Shown here in pieces: positions 12,150 to 24,793 of a stretch of DNA of 64,000 nt. Under the pieces are notes generated by a model. That model saw only the letters and a program-made list of their open reading frames with translations. It was not told the origin of the DNA and made no database searches. The position numbers and the translations under genes are program-made. The first letter of the stretch is position 1, and each line of letters starts with the position of its first letter. Origin of the DNA: Tremella fuciformis (Eukaryota; Basidiomycota; Tremellomycetes; Tremellales; Tremellaceae); NCBI GenBank assembly GCA_032768795.1, contig CP136490.1, forward strand, positions 6,200,001 to 6,264,000. Direction: 5' to 3'.

Positions 12150-13182
12150 CTACATTGGGACCTCTTCAAGATCCTCGTCGATGTCCATGTCGTTGTCGTC
12201 GGAGTCGGTATGCTGTCCCGGAGCGGACGAGCTTTCTGGGAGTGGTTCGGCAGGAAGAGGAAGAGTCGGGGTGGATGAGGGTTCTAGAGCCGGTAGGGTC
12301 GGTGTGGATGAGGGTTCTAGAGCCGGTAGGGTCGGTGTGGACGAGGGTTCTGGAGCCGGTAGAGTGGGTGTGGAAGACGGACTTCGTTCTGCTTCGAGAG
12401 CAAGAGTCGGAGTAGACGAAAGCACTGGTTGTGGAGTGTCCAAGCCCAGTGTCGGGGCCGGGCTCGATGATGATGCGAGGGCAGGGGCAGTGGCACCGTT
12501 GATCAGTGATGCAGGACGGTCGGAACCAGGGTTGCCATTGACCGCCGCCTGAACGTCCGCAGTCGCCGTCGCCGTCGTCGTCGACGAGACAGCCGTCGAC
12601 CCGGGCAAGACCAGCTCCGCCACTTGCGTCGCCACGTCCCGTCTCGCCAAGGCCACATCCGCCCTCACCCGCCGCATCTCCGCATCGCGGTTCTGCGCAT
12701 CCCCGACAGGATCACCGAGCGCCAAGAGGAGTTTGAGCTCGTGCGCTGTATCTCTGATATTCTGACAGGCCCGTATAAGGGCGGCGGTGCGGATCTTGAG
12801 ATGCAGCGCGTTGAGCACGGGCTCGGGCTGCAAAACAAAGCGTCAGCCCCGCCACGGAGGTGAGCAGTACACTCACCTCTGCTGAAACAACCGAGCCAGC
12901 TGCGCTCCCTCCGCCTGGCCCGACGGCTGCGCCCGATGGTGACGCCGGGCCCGCCTCGACCTCTACTAATTCCTTCAGTCCCCCTAGTGCAGCCTTGACG
13001 TCCTTGTCCACCCGCTTGTTGAGCTCTTCGGCCCACGCGTCCAGCTGGGCATCTTCTCGACTCCCTCTCCCGGCGCCGGCTGCGTCGCTCCCGGCCGAAG
13101 GGTCGAAGGCGGGGCGACGGCGTCCTAGATTGGCGCTCGGCAGCGAGGAGGGGTTGAGCGCGTCTGTCTCGAATCTGCTCAT
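12150..13182 (-). CDS. MED22: Mediator complex subunit 22 (Surf5-like)
   Basis: Two exons, complement(12877..13182) and complement(12150..12827), with a 49-nt GT-AG intron; 327 aa. The N-terminal helix AEELNKRVDKDVKAALGGL and, after the splice, LHLKIRTAALIRACQNIRD with HELKLLLALGD match the two helices of Med22, which sits in the Mediator head and helps relay activator signals to RNA polymerase II. The conserved part ends near residue 185. The tail is unusual: an Ala/Thr/Pro-rich extension with four SSTPTLP repeats and a terminal acidic stretch DSDDNDMDIDEDLEE. Human MED22 is under 200 aa. It is head-to-head with TAF11, with 160 bp between starts. Confidence 0.85.
12258..12380 (-). repeat. 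33-bp tandem repeat in the MED22 tail
   Basis: About three and a half head-to-tail copies of a 33-bp unit (plus-strand core gatgagggttctagagccgg) encode 11-residue repeats SSTPTLPALEP. Copies differ by only a few bases, which points to recent unit duplication. The length keeps the reading frame. Confidence 0.8.
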
Positions 13183-13342
13183 GGCCGCATGATGTTGTCG
13201 AAGAGTTAGTTGAACCGTGCAATGCCTTCGTCAGTTCGGACTGGGGTCGTATACGACCGTGGGAAAGATACTTCGCCACCAGCCTGGACGAACTGAAAGG
13301 TCGACCTCCGCGTGCTTTCATCTCTTGACAGGGGAGTGCAAG
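13183..13342. promoter_or_regulatory. Shared MED22/TAF11 bidirectional promoter
   Basis: Only 160 bp separate the two start codons, so both promoters and both 5' UTRs must lie here. No TATA element is visible. Confidence 0.5.
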
Positions 13343-14178
13343 ATGTCCTCGCACGGCACGCCGCATCTCGCCTTGCCCTCTCCGACACCCTCGTCCTCCG
13401 CTCTTCCCACAAAGAAACCCATAGGGAAGAAACGCCGGCGTCCTCGGCCCTCTGGACCCGGGTCCGGCGGCCTGGACCAGACTCGCGACTTGGACGAGAA
13501 CGACGATATCAGCGATTCCGACATCGTAGCCGCGCCGCAGGTACGCAGGAGGGCAGGCAGCGAGAGCAGCAGCAGCACGAGCGATGCCGAGTCGGAGGGG
13601 GCGGAGGAGGACAAGGGGAAGGGGAAGGGCGGGGGCGGGCGGGAGATCGACGAGAGCGGGCGCAGGGAGGAGGAGGGCAGGGAGGTGCAGCGGCAGCGCC
13701 ACAAGAGGATGAAGGAGGTCAAGTGGGTCTCTTTTCTTCTTTTGACTTCGGTCTGGGGAGCTGATATGGCGTAGTTTGCTGCGAGGGGTCATGGATGCCG
13801 AGCAGGGCAGGCGGTACGACGCGTTTTACTCGGTCATCTTGCCCAAGCAGGCCGTGCATCGGGTCAGCTGGCTGGGATCCCTCGCGAGCTGACCGAGCTG
13901 ATGACAGATCAATCGCGATGTCTACGACCAGCATATCAACCCGTCTCTCTCGCAGGTCGTCGCTGGTCTTGGCAAGATCTTCGTGGCGGAGATCGTTGAA
14001 CTGGGTGGGTCCACGCCTGACTTCCCTATTCCATCCAGGAAAGCTAACATCAGCCCGCGAGGTGCAGGCGGAGCAGAAGATGAGGGGCCCTTTACGCCCG
14101 GAACACCTCAAGATCGCCAAAAAACGCTGGGACGAGCGTACACACATGTCCAAGCCAAAGCCGCTGTTCCGAGGATGA
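13343..14178 (+). CDS. TAF11: TFIID subunit TAF11
   Basis: Four exons: 13343-13722, 13775-13862, 13908-14004, 14054-14178; 229 aa with closed phases. The N-terminus is Pro/Ser-rich then very charged (Gly/Lys and Glu/Arg runs). The histone-fold region starts at about residue 128: NLLRGVMDAEQGRRYDAF, ILPKQAVHR, then NPSLSQVVAGLGKIFVAEIV, and ends RPEHLKIAKKRW, the standard TAF11 order. TAF11 pairs with TAF13 in TFIID and contacts TBP/TFIIA. The short PKPLFRG end is as expected for the family. It converges on the fatty-acid methyltransferase gene with under 100 bp between stops. Confidence 0.92.
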
Positions 14179-14275
14179 ACACGACGGAGCAGTTGCATAG
14201 CGTAAAGATAACCCGCAAGATTGTCCCCGCATTTCATGTCCCAGATGTTGTTGTACTTCTTCCCTTCTTTCCCAT

Positions 14276-16180
14276 CTAGGTATACGTCGTGCAGCCGTAC
14301 TCTGCATTCCCTTCTCTCACCTACTCATCAGCTCGACTGACCTCGACTGACCTCGACGGTATAAACCCACTCACCATAGTGAATATGTGATCGCCCAAGA
14401 CCCGCTCTGAGAACCCGACCTCACAGTAGCAGAAATAGTCTGCCCATTAGCCTCTTGCAACACCAAACTTCGCAGGACTCACACAGCCACTTGCGCTTGA
14501 ACACCTCGATATCCTCTGCAGTCATCTCCGGGTGCTCGGCATGTAGGGCAGGTGCTATTCTCAAGTTGAAGTTGCGCAAGAATCGCCTGCGCCACTCTCG
14601 CAGCGTCCGCGCGTAATGTGGCTTCTCGTCAGCTTGAATGATACCACTATAAAAGACGCACGCCGATGTTGGACACCGAGTCGATCACAAGTTTGTTCGC
14701 CGCTCCTTGCTGTATGGCTTCTGTTACGAAGCTGACAGTAGGCAAGAAACCGCCTGGGAAGATCCATTTTCGGATAAAGTCGACATCTCGTTGGTCTAGC
14801 AATACTTCAGCATCATCCAGCATTTCGAGGTATATGCTCACACTGTTCGAACCGATTCTCGGGGATGGTGATCACCTGCACACAGGCCACTCCGCTTTCT
14901 TTTAAGACAGAATCGATCAGGCCAAAGTAGCCCTTGATAAAGTCCTTGCCGACGGCCTCAAGCATCTCAATGGAGACAACTCGGTCGAACGCCCCCTTCC
15001 AGCTCTCGGGTAGTCTGTATATGAGGACTGGCATCACGGACTCCCTGACACACTCACGCCCGGTAATCCATCAGCCAAACGCGTATCCGTCCCGCAAGGC
15101 CGGCAGCCTTGATCCGCTCTTCCGCCAGCTTCTTCTGCTGAGAGGACAGAGTGATGGTGTCGACCGTGCAGCCGGTAGTGCGGACCGCTTCGATAGCCAG
15201 ACTGCCCCAGCCAGACCCGATCTCGAGGACGCGATGACCACTGCGGATATCCGCTTTCTTGATGATATGCCTGCAATCAGTCTGGCTGACGGCAGAGATA
15301 TGGGAAATCTCACCTGAGCTTGGTGATTTGCGCCTCCTCCAGCTCGTCGACATCTGCCTCCTGCGCCTGGGGCTGCTTTGGCTTCCCCGCGGACCAATTC
15401 ACTGGGAATCGAGTGAGACCCAATGCTCCGTTGACCTCTTCATCCCGGCCCTGTCCGTCCTGCAGATCTTTGTCCAGCTCCGGGAAGATGGCACAAGAGT
15501 ATGTCATATCTTTGCTGAGGAAGGCCGAGAACATGCCGTTGGAAAGATCATAGTGTGCACGGATATTGGATATCGAGTTGCTGAGGGTATTGGCAAAGCG
15601 CGAGTTGGTGAGCGATGTGATGAGGCTGAAGAGCTTGGAGGGGATGGTCGACACGCCGGAGATGTGCTTCGAGGTGAGAGCTGGTCTGGAACGAATGAAG
15701 ATCTGTACCGTCAGCGGGTATGCGTCCCTCAGACCGCTTCGGACTGACTTTGAACACCTGGACCAGGTCGGACACTTCGCAGTCTCCAGCCATATACGCC
15801 TCGGCAAAGCCCAGGTCGCCCAGCGTGACGAGTCGCAGCCAGAAAGTGTCTCTCACCACGCGGATCTCGGCACTCTCCCGCTCGTTCGCCGTGGAAGAAC
15901 CGAAGGTCCAGACCCCATCAACCGTGAGGATCCTGAGCCGGCCGTAAGAAATCGAATGTTGCATCATGGACAGGATGGCCATCCGCGCCCCTGCCACGAG
16001 CGGGCCCCACGACACGGAGGACACGGAGGAGACTGCAGTCGACGTGAGCCCATCTGCGAGACGAAGGATGGAGTGGGCATAGCTCTTTGGAGGGACGGTG
16101 TAGGCAATGTCGGACGGCAGCGAGTTCTTGATGGGTCGGGAAGGGGATGAGCTAGACGATGCGGGGTATTCGGCGGACAT
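14276..16180 (-). CDS. Cyclopropane-fatty-acyl-phospholipid synthase-type methyltransferase
   Basis: Eight exons on the complement: 15749-16180, 15314-15702, 15058-15270, 14842-15014, 14662-14795, 14483-14621, 14375-14439, 14276-14320; 529 aa and every phase closes. The SAM-binding motif VLEIGSGWGSLAIEA (about residue 290) is followed by FDRVVSIEMLEAVG, RDVDFIRKWIFPGG, HYARTLREWRRRF and YYFCYCEVGF, the sequence of blocks seen in CFA synthases and related S-adenosylmethionine-dependent lipid methyltransferases. The family adds a methylene or methyl group to unsaturated acyl chains in phospholipids; fungal relatives include sphingolipid C9-methyltransferases, but the soluble N-terminal half and lack of clear paired TM helices favour the CFA type. 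The start at 16180 is the first ATG giving the conserved N-terminal region; an upstream ATG at 16438 is in frame but has no family support. Confidence 0.88.
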
Positions 16181-16555
16181 CGTTGGCTCGTCGCTGTGAT
16201 AGGCTACTACAGTCCGACGCGAGATAGTTGTGGCCTTGGCCCCTCGGATACAGTAAGTCTCACCTTGTACAAGAGTACAATGCATGTATATCCCATCTGG
16301 ATGCTCTATGGCTGTCTCTGGTCTGTCTGTGGGGTATGTAACCTGAGGGGTCAAGTCCGAAGAATCAGGAACATGACATCCGCGGCAGATCGAGATCGAG
16401 CCGAGCAACCGAGATCGGCTCAAAGGTGGGGGGACCATACAAAGTTGAAAGGGGGGGTTGACGCGACTATCTTTCCTTCGTCCCTGTAGAATTCATTTCG
16501 GGCGCGCGACAACTGGTATTTTACTGTGTACATCTGTTTGACGCGGCTGTTCAAG
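16181..16555. promoter_or_regulatory. Divergent promoter region, CFA-type gene / RDH54-type gene
   Basis: 375 bp between two divergent start codons. The minus-strand frame of the CFA-type gene stays open through part of it, which may be 5' UTR. No other feature seen. Confidence 0.4.
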
Positions 16556-19500
16556 ATGGCACCCACACCAAACGGTGGCAAGGGCTACCTCACCCAGCTC
16601 GCAGCCAATGCCGATAGTTTTCAGCCGGATCATATCCCAGATTCATGCGATGAGGAGTCATCCGACGATGAGACTCCCATGCGCGCTCGGACGCCCCCAT
16701 CTCGCTCTCATGGACGACAAAGTATGGGCAAGGAGAATCACCATTCGGCCACCGTCACATCTCCCACCTCATCTCGACCTGCGAATAAAGTGCTCGCGTC
16801 GGTAGCAAAGAACGGCACGACCGCCAGTTCTGCGCCCCGCGACCTGAACGAGGCTGAGCATTACGTCGTACAATGGTGATCCTAGTCCCGACCGGAAGTC
16901 ACGAAGCTGACATGAGAAGGAGGAAGCCACAGACCAAGAAGGTAGGTATTGAGATTTGCGGACACTTTTGTCGCTCGCTCACATGTCCTCTCTTTGTATG
17001 ACAGCACAGTGAGCACAACTCTTTCCCAACACCCAGCTTTCGAACCTAACATACCAGAAACATGGGACGGCGACGCTTACATTGTTGTTCGTGGGAACAA
17101 GATACAGATGGTGGATGAAAAGGGCGATCAGTGAGCTCTATATTGTAATACATGGAGCTCATTTCCAGCATGGCAAACGGATCGTTCAGCGGCGCGCCGA
17201 TTGTCGTCGGCTGCGAATTGCGGATAGGACAGTACGAGGCTGAGGTAGACCGAGGCATGACAGTCGAGGAGTACGCATATATATCTGGCTTAATTGAGGG
17301 GCTTACAATCAGATACAAGTCGGCCACCTGCATCTTAAATCGAACATCGGTGATGCCGGCTTCGGTCATGCGAGCTCGAGCATCCGCCAGCAAATCCTTC
17401 AAATCCCCTAGCCAAATTTCTACACCCCGTCCTCCTAGCGGCTATTTGCCACCTCGCACAGCGGAAGAGGCCGCAGCAGAGGTGTCGTCCTTAGCTGGTC
17501 CATCTCGTCCGCGTATCGTCGGTCTGTCAGCCGGAACGCCAGTGGGACGGACCGTCACTGCCGATAGCTTCTACGCTCCCAAGACCAAGGCAGACAAAAT
17601 CGTCATTGGTGAAAAGAGCAGGAAAGACAGGCTAGCATGGGGCGGATCTCTTCATGACCCCAAGGCTGAGGGGGCGATCGTCATGGACAGGGTGTCCGAC
17701 GATTCGGCCACCAAGAAGTAGGCGGATACATATGGACCTGCTTGCAAGCTGACGAAAAGACGGACGGAGGTCGTGGACGTTGTTGTGGATCCTTTTCTGA
17801 CCGGCATCATGCGCCCGCATCAGCACGAGGGCGTCAAGGTAAGTGTCACCAGCCGAGAGGATGGCCCTCTTGACCGCCCAGTTCATGTACAAGTGCATCA
17901 TGGGCCTGTCGGGAGCGAACGCTGAGGGGTGCATCCTGGCGGACGAGATGGGTCTTGGGAAGACACTGCAGACGATCGCTCTGATCTGGACTATGTTAAG
18001 TGAGATCCTTCACTCCGGGATCAATGAGAGACTGAGTCTGCAGAGCAATCACCTTACGCCAACGAAACGAGCTGGTACGTCGTACCCTGTGTGTGCCATC
18101 GTCATGCGGTGACCTTCAGCCTCAAAAAGGTCCTAATTGTTTGCCCAGTCACTCTCGTGAATAATTGGGTCAAGGAGTTCAAGAAATGGTGGGCCCGCTT
18201 TCCTGATATTGCAACGCAGCTGATTCCAAGGCTTCAAAACCGTGTGGGCGTTGTGGGTGCAGATGGAACTACTTACCAAATCTCTAACTTTGTATGTTGA
18301 ATCTTCGCTGTCATGTCTCTTTGACACTAGTGCAACAACAAGTCTCAACACGTACTTGTCATTGGCTACGAGCGGGTAGGTATCTCACTCCCTCGCACGA
18401 AACGATTGCTAAATTCAGCTACGAAAAGTCGTGTAAGGATGGCAGCGCCGTGTAATGTTACAGACTGATGGAGCAGTTCGCAGCTCTCATCATGTCAGCC
18501 GCCAATCGACCTGATTGTGTGCGATGAAGGTCATCGCCTGAAATCAAAAGACAACAAGACCACCAAAATGTTTGACGAGCTTCGAACATCCCGGCGCATT
18601 AGTGCGCCCTGTCCTCAAAAACGATGTTTCGACACTGATGTCAGTTCTCTCGGGTACTCCTGTACAGAATGATCTCGGCGAGTACTGGGCCATGGTAAGG
18701 AGTGCAGCGTCTCCAAAGATTGGTACTGATCTCAGGTCAACTTCGTCTGTCCTGGCATTCTTGACAAATATTCGCGATTCCACAAGAACTACGAGCAGAA
18801 GATTCTCCGTTCTCGAATGCCAGGAGCATCCAAAGCTGAGGTCGAGCTCGGAATCGAGCGCGCCCAAGAAGTGAGGCGAGGTGTTATATCTGAGATATCG
18901 CTAAATAGTAGCTCAGCGATTTGTCAAAGGAGTTTGTCATCCGCCGCACGGCCGATGTTCTCACCAATTATCTGCCGCCAAGGCGTAAGTTTCAGTTTCT
19001 CATGTGTCTCCTTCATCTGATTCTTAGATGATTACGTGCTTTTCGTCGCTCCGTCGCCCTTGCAGCTGGAGGTATTTGCCAAGGTCCTCAACCCGACAGT
19101 GCTAGGCCTGTTCCTCCGGGAAGGGTCTGGGATGATGTCTTTCTCACTGAGTAAGTCACAACTTTCAATGTCTACTTCCTGAGCTGATCTTGCAGTCGAC
19201 CTCTTACGAAAAGTCTGCAATGCTCCATCTGTGACTGATCTGCTCCTGGGCCCCGTTACGTTTCGCTAACGGCAGCTCTTGCGCAAGAAAGACGACGAGG
19301 GTGATGCGTCAGGCGACATTGGGACTGCCCGAGAAGCGGCTCTGTCTGTCATTCCAAGAACAACATCGAGCGTGGTACCCGAGTACAGCGGGAAACTTCT
19401 CATGTTGGACCGGCTCTTGCAGGCGCTTTACAAATCTACGGAAGAGAAAGTAGTAATCGTCTCGAATTGGACATCTACACTCGACATCATCGAGTCACTC

Positions 19501-20871
19501 TGCAAGTCTCGATCATACGCTTTACTTCGACTTGACGGCAAGACTTCGACCAAAGAGCGACAGCCATTGGTAGACAAGTTCAATCGAGGATCGCGAAGAG
19601 ACTCTTTCGCATTCTTGCTAAGTGCCAAAGCGGGCGGCGTTGGTCTCAATCTTATAGGGTGGGTCGATTGGCATGTCGCACAACGCTGAGCAGCAGGGCT
19701 TCTAGATTGATCTTGTTCGATAGCGACTGGAATCCCTCGACCGATCTACAGGCCATGGGAAGAGTGCATAGGTGAGTCTGAGGGGATCTCATCGCGAGGA
19801 GGGACACTGAGTAATAGGGATGGACAAAAGAAGCCAGTCTATATTTATCGTCTGCTGACCGCGTGCACAATCGATGAGAAGATTTACCAGGTGAGTAGAG
19901 ACTTGGTAAAAGGGGTATCTAATGACGAACAGCGTCAAATAATAAAGACTGGTCTCTCAGATCAAATGCTGGATGGAGGAAAAGCGGGAGAAGGCGGCAA
20001 GGACTGTCAGTCATCAGATGTGGCCTCGATCAGGCTCATGTCCAGCGTTCTCTCTGGCAGAGCTGCGAGATATCTTTTCTCTCAACACTCGGACAGACGG
20101 CTGTCAGACTCGTGAGTCACATGACGGCTCGGAAATATTTGGGCTGAGTTCAAGATGACTTACTGGGTTGTGATTGCGCTACTCGAAGGCTAGATGTGTC
20201 GACAGACTCACCGCCAACTCCGGATAGTCCGTCCTTGAACGGGGACGAGGACGGAGTGCCCAAATTTGTTCCTGCTGCAGCATACGATCCCGAGCCAGTC
20301 AGTCCAATCATTATCCATTTGATGCTCTTCTGATGGCAGACACCGGCCATGCTGAAAAGAGTGGGTATCTTCCGACTGTCCTCTACTCGAGTTTAACATT
20401 TAGGCTGCAGAGGAGAAGAAGCAGAAACTGCTGGCGCTGAAGAAGTGGACCCATGTGGATGGCACCGACAGCCAATCGTTTGCGGATGTCCACGACGAGA
20501 TACTGTACAATATCCTGTGGGAAGAGTGGGATACTCTGGGGTCAATTACGTCGGCCAAGAAGAGCACAGGGTCGGCCTCGCCACCTTCGGCCCAGAACGG
20601 TCGTGCCAACAAGAGAGGTAGGCACTCGACCTCAACATTCTCGGATACCATTACACCCCCCGACACCGATGGTATCGAAACCGACGACGAGTTTGATCGA
20701 GTGCTTGAGGGGAAGCGCAAGGTCTCTGACAAGTCGAAGGGCAGATCACTCGCATTTGGCTCGCCCGGCGCAGAGAAGCGCCACGATCTGCAGGCTATCG
20801 CGCAGGCTGGTGGGACGGGCAAGATCATGTTCATCCTGGAAAAGGTGAAGAAGGCCAAGATGGATCTATAG
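16556..20871 (+). CDS. RDH54: RDH54/TID1 (RAD54B)-type Swi2/Snf2 DNA translocase
   Basis: About twenty 40-50 nt introns divide this gene; I traced the frame through most of them but not every boundary is certain. Motifs appear in order: [13 protein letters not shown] and [11 protein letters not shown] in the N-terminal region; Walker A in [19 protein letters not shown] (17930-17980); [31 protein letters not shown] (DEGH box); [77 protein letters not shown] and [19 protein letters not shown]. The family remodels Rad51/Dmc1-DNA filaments during homologous recombination. The N-terminal domain and C-terminal ALKKWTHV / [11 protein letters not shown] region favour RDH54/RAD54B over RAD54 itself, a judgement from memory. 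The start at 16556 (MAPTPNGG) was chosen over an in-frame ATG ten codons upstream. Confidence 0.88.
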
Positions 20872-22029
20872 TGTGCAGTGCGTCCTCCTAGCAAGATGTC
20901 AGTCATTCCGTGTAACATAGTCGTACTGCATAGCATCGCATAGCATTACCATCATGTAAGCATGTTAGAGTGCCACCTGCCACATCCTTCATGTCATGTG
21001 TTCTAGGGTCATGAACGTCGCAATTCCCGGATGCACCTTACCTTGGATCTCTGTAGATTTGTCGAGTTTTCCTGAACGCCACCTACGCTCTGTCATGATG
21101 CAAAATCTCTGATTGTCACCACGCACAGATACATGACCCCTCGCCGCGTCTCAAGAACGAGACTGCCGGCAGCGTACCCCCACACCAGCAGTAGAGGAGA
21201 GAGAGCACAAGTAGAGCACAAGTCAGGTCCCCCGTTTCCTTCTCCGTGATCTCTCTGCTGCCCTCGTTTCTCCGCGTGTCCGCGTGTCCGCGTGTCCGCC
21301 AGTCATCCGTCGGGATCTCACATCTGTGACAAGAAGGGGAGAACCGAAAACTCGGTATTCTACGGAAAGCCATAGCCTCAGCCATATGCATGCGCATGCT
21401 TGGCCTGCCAGGACAGAACAAGTGTTCCTGGTCCAAAGCATTGTCGAGAGTAGTCAGAAACAGTCTACGGGGGACCTGTCCTCTCCGGCCGGCCGGCCCT
21501 GGTCCATCCATTCGTCTACCCCGTCTCTGATCAGAATCCCACTCGTTCTCTCTTCCCTCTTCTCTCCGTCTCGTTTGAGTGTTCTCATGTTGGTCGACGG
21601 GTGGGACGCATTGTAGATACCCACCTCGAGGACGCCGACGCGCCAGCGCCAGCGATAGCCAGCAAGGCCAGGCAGATAGTAAGACAGACAGAGACGCGTC
21701 GAGGGAAAAGTGCGGGCCGGGATTCAGACGGAGAGACAAGACGTCTCAGAAGGTAGGTGAGATTGCGACGTTCCCTTCTCCTTCTCTTCTTACCACCTCG
21801 TCTCCTCCTCGATCACCTCCGATCACTGCACTGCATATACTCCCCTCTCGCTGACAGGCTGTACATGTACATGTACAGCGCACCCGTCCTCGCACACATG
21901 GACTGACATCCCCAGCGACAGCGAAAACTCGGATCGCAGCGGCACGGCTCGACCTGCCAGGGACAGGACCAGGCAGGTCGGGCACGATTCCGACCCACTC
22001 GCCCTAGACCATTCGTACCGCACCGCACC
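20872..22029. other. Intergenic region with short GC-rich tandem repeat
   Basis: About 1.15 kb between two plus-strand genes. It contains a short tandem of cgcgtgtc (about three copies, 21273-21299) and pyrimidine-rich tracts near 21530-21600 typical of fungal promoters or leaders. ORFs here run through on both strands without motifs. A spliced leader for the downstream gene is possible (gtaggtgag at 21751) but not shown. Confidence 0.35.
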
Positions 22030-24793
22030 ATGCCAGGGCTCATGACACCCACCGCCATCGCAGGCCCTTCGCGGCCGCCTCGGTACCAGCAGCCCGAACC
22101 CCAGATCCAGCCCTTGCTGCAGCTGCAGCCGCACGACCACGCGATGTCTTCCGCCTCATATTTTCACGACCCCACGACCAATTCGGCCACGGCCACGACT
22201 ACGGCATTTACGACCCACGCCCCGACGCACGACATGGCCATGTACATGGTGCCGCCCGCGCCCGGCAGCGAGGCCACCGCGAGCTCCATGTCCATGGCGT
22301 CGTCCAGCAGCTCGGGCCAGACCCACACGCCCGGCCTTGGCGGCGGCGCACCCTCGATCATCTCCTCGACACGCTCGTCGCGCTCGTCGCGCACCATACA
22401 GGCGCACCACCAGCCGCCCGTCCCCCCCGCGCGCACGTCTTCCCTCCCCGCGCCCCCGTCGCCGGCTACGGCCAAGGACCTCGCGATGCCCTTTGTGCAG
22501 GTCACCCACGCGACGCCGAAGAAGAAGGGCCACAAGCGCGGTGCGGCCGGCGTTGAGTCGCCGGCGAGCCAGGGCAGCCCCAGCTCGAAGTCCGCCGCGG
22601 CCCTGCCCGGCAAGGCGGCCAATACGTTGCGCGTCAAGGTGGACGACGAGGAGATGGACGAGGACAGCGAGCGCGAGATGAGCGTCGAGGACAAGGCCGC
22701 CGCGGTCAAGCTGGCCAAGACGAGGCAGATGGGCAGGGATAGGCAGCGCAGGAAGCGCGAGAGGGACAAGAAGGCCCGCGACGTGAGTCATTTCCTCTCG
22801 ATCGTTCACTACCTGTCTTTCCTCAATGAGTGATTGCTCATTTGCAGGAGTTGAAAGCGGCCGGTCTGCCCACCGTCGTCGCCAAGCCCCTCACCACCGC
22901 CGTCCACCTCCCCATCCCCCAGCCCAACGCTTCCAATTCCAGCCTGCCGCTCGCCATCTCGGTCCCGTCCCCCTCATCGTCTCAGTATTCACAGCTGCCC
23001 ATGAACCACTCCTTCTACCAGCTTTCACCCGGTCTTTTCAACTCGACACTCTCCATGTCAGGCCAATCTTCGCCCAATGTCGCCTTCTCGCCCAGCCTGT
23101 CTACCCCTGGCTTAGGTTATTGCGACACCAGCTACATGTGGACGCCCGACATTTCCGAGCCGTCCCGTCCTGCCAGTCGTGGAGGCCGCAAGCCGCGCGC
23201 GTCCTCCAGCTCGACAAGCATATCCATGATGACCTCTGTCTCGGGCATTCGGCGCCCATCGGTCAATGCCCCGGCCCTTGCTCCACCAATAGAGCCAAAG
23301 AAGAATGGCCCGTCCCCATCCAAGAGACGCAAGTCTGAGCTGGATTTGGAGGATTTCCGTCCCAAGGAAGTCGCTGGCCTTGGTATGGACATTGGACCTA
23401 GTCAACGTGCCGTCACTGCCGATCGTCCTAAAGCCAGGCGTACGACTTCAGATTCTGCTGCCATAGCGCAGAATCACCGCCCTGAGTCACGCTCGCCCAC
23501 GCCTCCGCCTGTACCAGATTTGCCCGCCAAATACCGGCACCCGGTCTCGAGCAAGGGCATGTTCTTTGCCTCGAATGTCGTCTTTGCCCTGAGCAAGGGG
23601 CAGAACGAGCATGTGTCCAGCACATTGCATCAACAGCTGGGCATAGGGGAGGACGAACTCAAGACCATGCAAGAGGATCTGGCGGCGATGTTTGACCGGT
23701 GGGTCATGGAGCGAGATATGGGTCATGTGTCGCTGGACAGCAACAATGGCGACGTGATGGTGCGTAAACTCTTCCGTCATCGCTCACCGCTGATTTCCAG
23801 GAGGGAGTCGAGACGATGCAGCCTCAACAGTCACAACTGACCCAAGACGCCAGCTTCTTCACTCCTGCCTCTCGCCCATCCAGTCGACGGGCGCTGGGAC
23901 CTTCCGCGTCGGCCTCGGCGGCCATCGCGTACGCACAGCCATATGGCGCACCTCAGGAGTCTCCTCTCGCACAGCAAGCGTCCTCGAACCAGCATACTCG
24001 GCATCGATCTCTCTCATCTGCGTCGCTCATGGCTCGCGGCCTCAAGATCGTCCCGTCCAATCCCGCCAATGTCCGCCCGCCCCCGCAGCCCGTCTGGTCT
24101 TCTGCCTCGTCTTCACTCGAGAATCTATCCTCCGAGCAGTCCACCTCGCCCGCTGGCGAGCTCGTGACACCCTCCGGGCCTTCTGTTTCGGCCTCATGGC
24201 ACAGCTCTGCGACTGGCGAAGGGTGGCACACGGCCAAGACGTCTGCAGACCAGACAACGCCCGTCCTCGACAGCCCACTCGCCATGACTGCCGGCGCAAT
24301 GGCCGCTGTAATGGGCGGAAAGAATATCCAGATGGCTCCTCCGCCTCTTAACTTTGGACACCCTCAAGCGATCCACGGTATGCAGCCCATCTCAGGCAAC
24401 CCGACCGACCCCTTTTCCGCCACCAGCGCTACGTTCGGCACCCCCTCTCGAGGTCTGCGCCACACTCAATCTCAGACATTCCCACCACAGACGCCTATTG
24501 GCCGTGGGCCGATCTCCCACACTGGCGTCGGGTCGATCTACTTCACACCGCAGTCCGGACCCGGACCCGGCACATACATGACCCACGGCACACCTATATA
24601 TATGAACCCACACTCCCAAGCACAGCAGCAGCAGCAGGCGACTATCCAGATGACCCCGACGTCACTCACGGGCCATATGGCGCACTCCACGCCTGTGCGC
24701 CAAGGCTCCGGCTCGGCCTCGGCGGGGGACATGATGCTGCACACGCCGGCTCAGCAGGTCCAGCTGGACTATTATAGCAGCTTTGAGCAATGA
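22030..24793 (+). CDS. Low-complexity nuclear protein with a basic helical segment
   Basis: Three exons, 22030-22782, 22848-23759, 23801-24793; 885 aa, phases closed. Most of it is Ser/Pro/Thr/Gln-rich. The only ordered-looking segment is an acidic-to-basic helix around residues 215-255: MDEDSEREMSVEDKAAAVKL followed by KTRQMGRDRQRRKRERDKKA, which resembles the basic half of a bZIP-like or DUF3020-like DNA-binding region but has no leucine zipper I can see. A second conserved-looking patch is KGMFFASNVVFALSKGQNEH (about 485). PSPSKRRKS and PKKKGHKRG look like nuclear localisation signals. I infer a transcriptional regulator; no specific family name can be supported. Confidence 0.55.

Noticed and set aside
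12665..13792. 375-codon minus-strand ORF spanning MED22, its promoter and TAF11
   Set aside because: Arg/Pro-rich translation in a GC-rich region; conflicts with two well-supported genes.
14331..14356. Repeated ctcgactgac in the last CFA-type intron as a regulatory repeat
   Set aside because: Only two and a half copies of a branch-site-like decamer inside an intron; most simply a small local duplication.
22156..22809. Two long minus-strand ORFs
   Set aside because: Antisense frames of exon 1 of the low-complexity gene, open only because of high GC.
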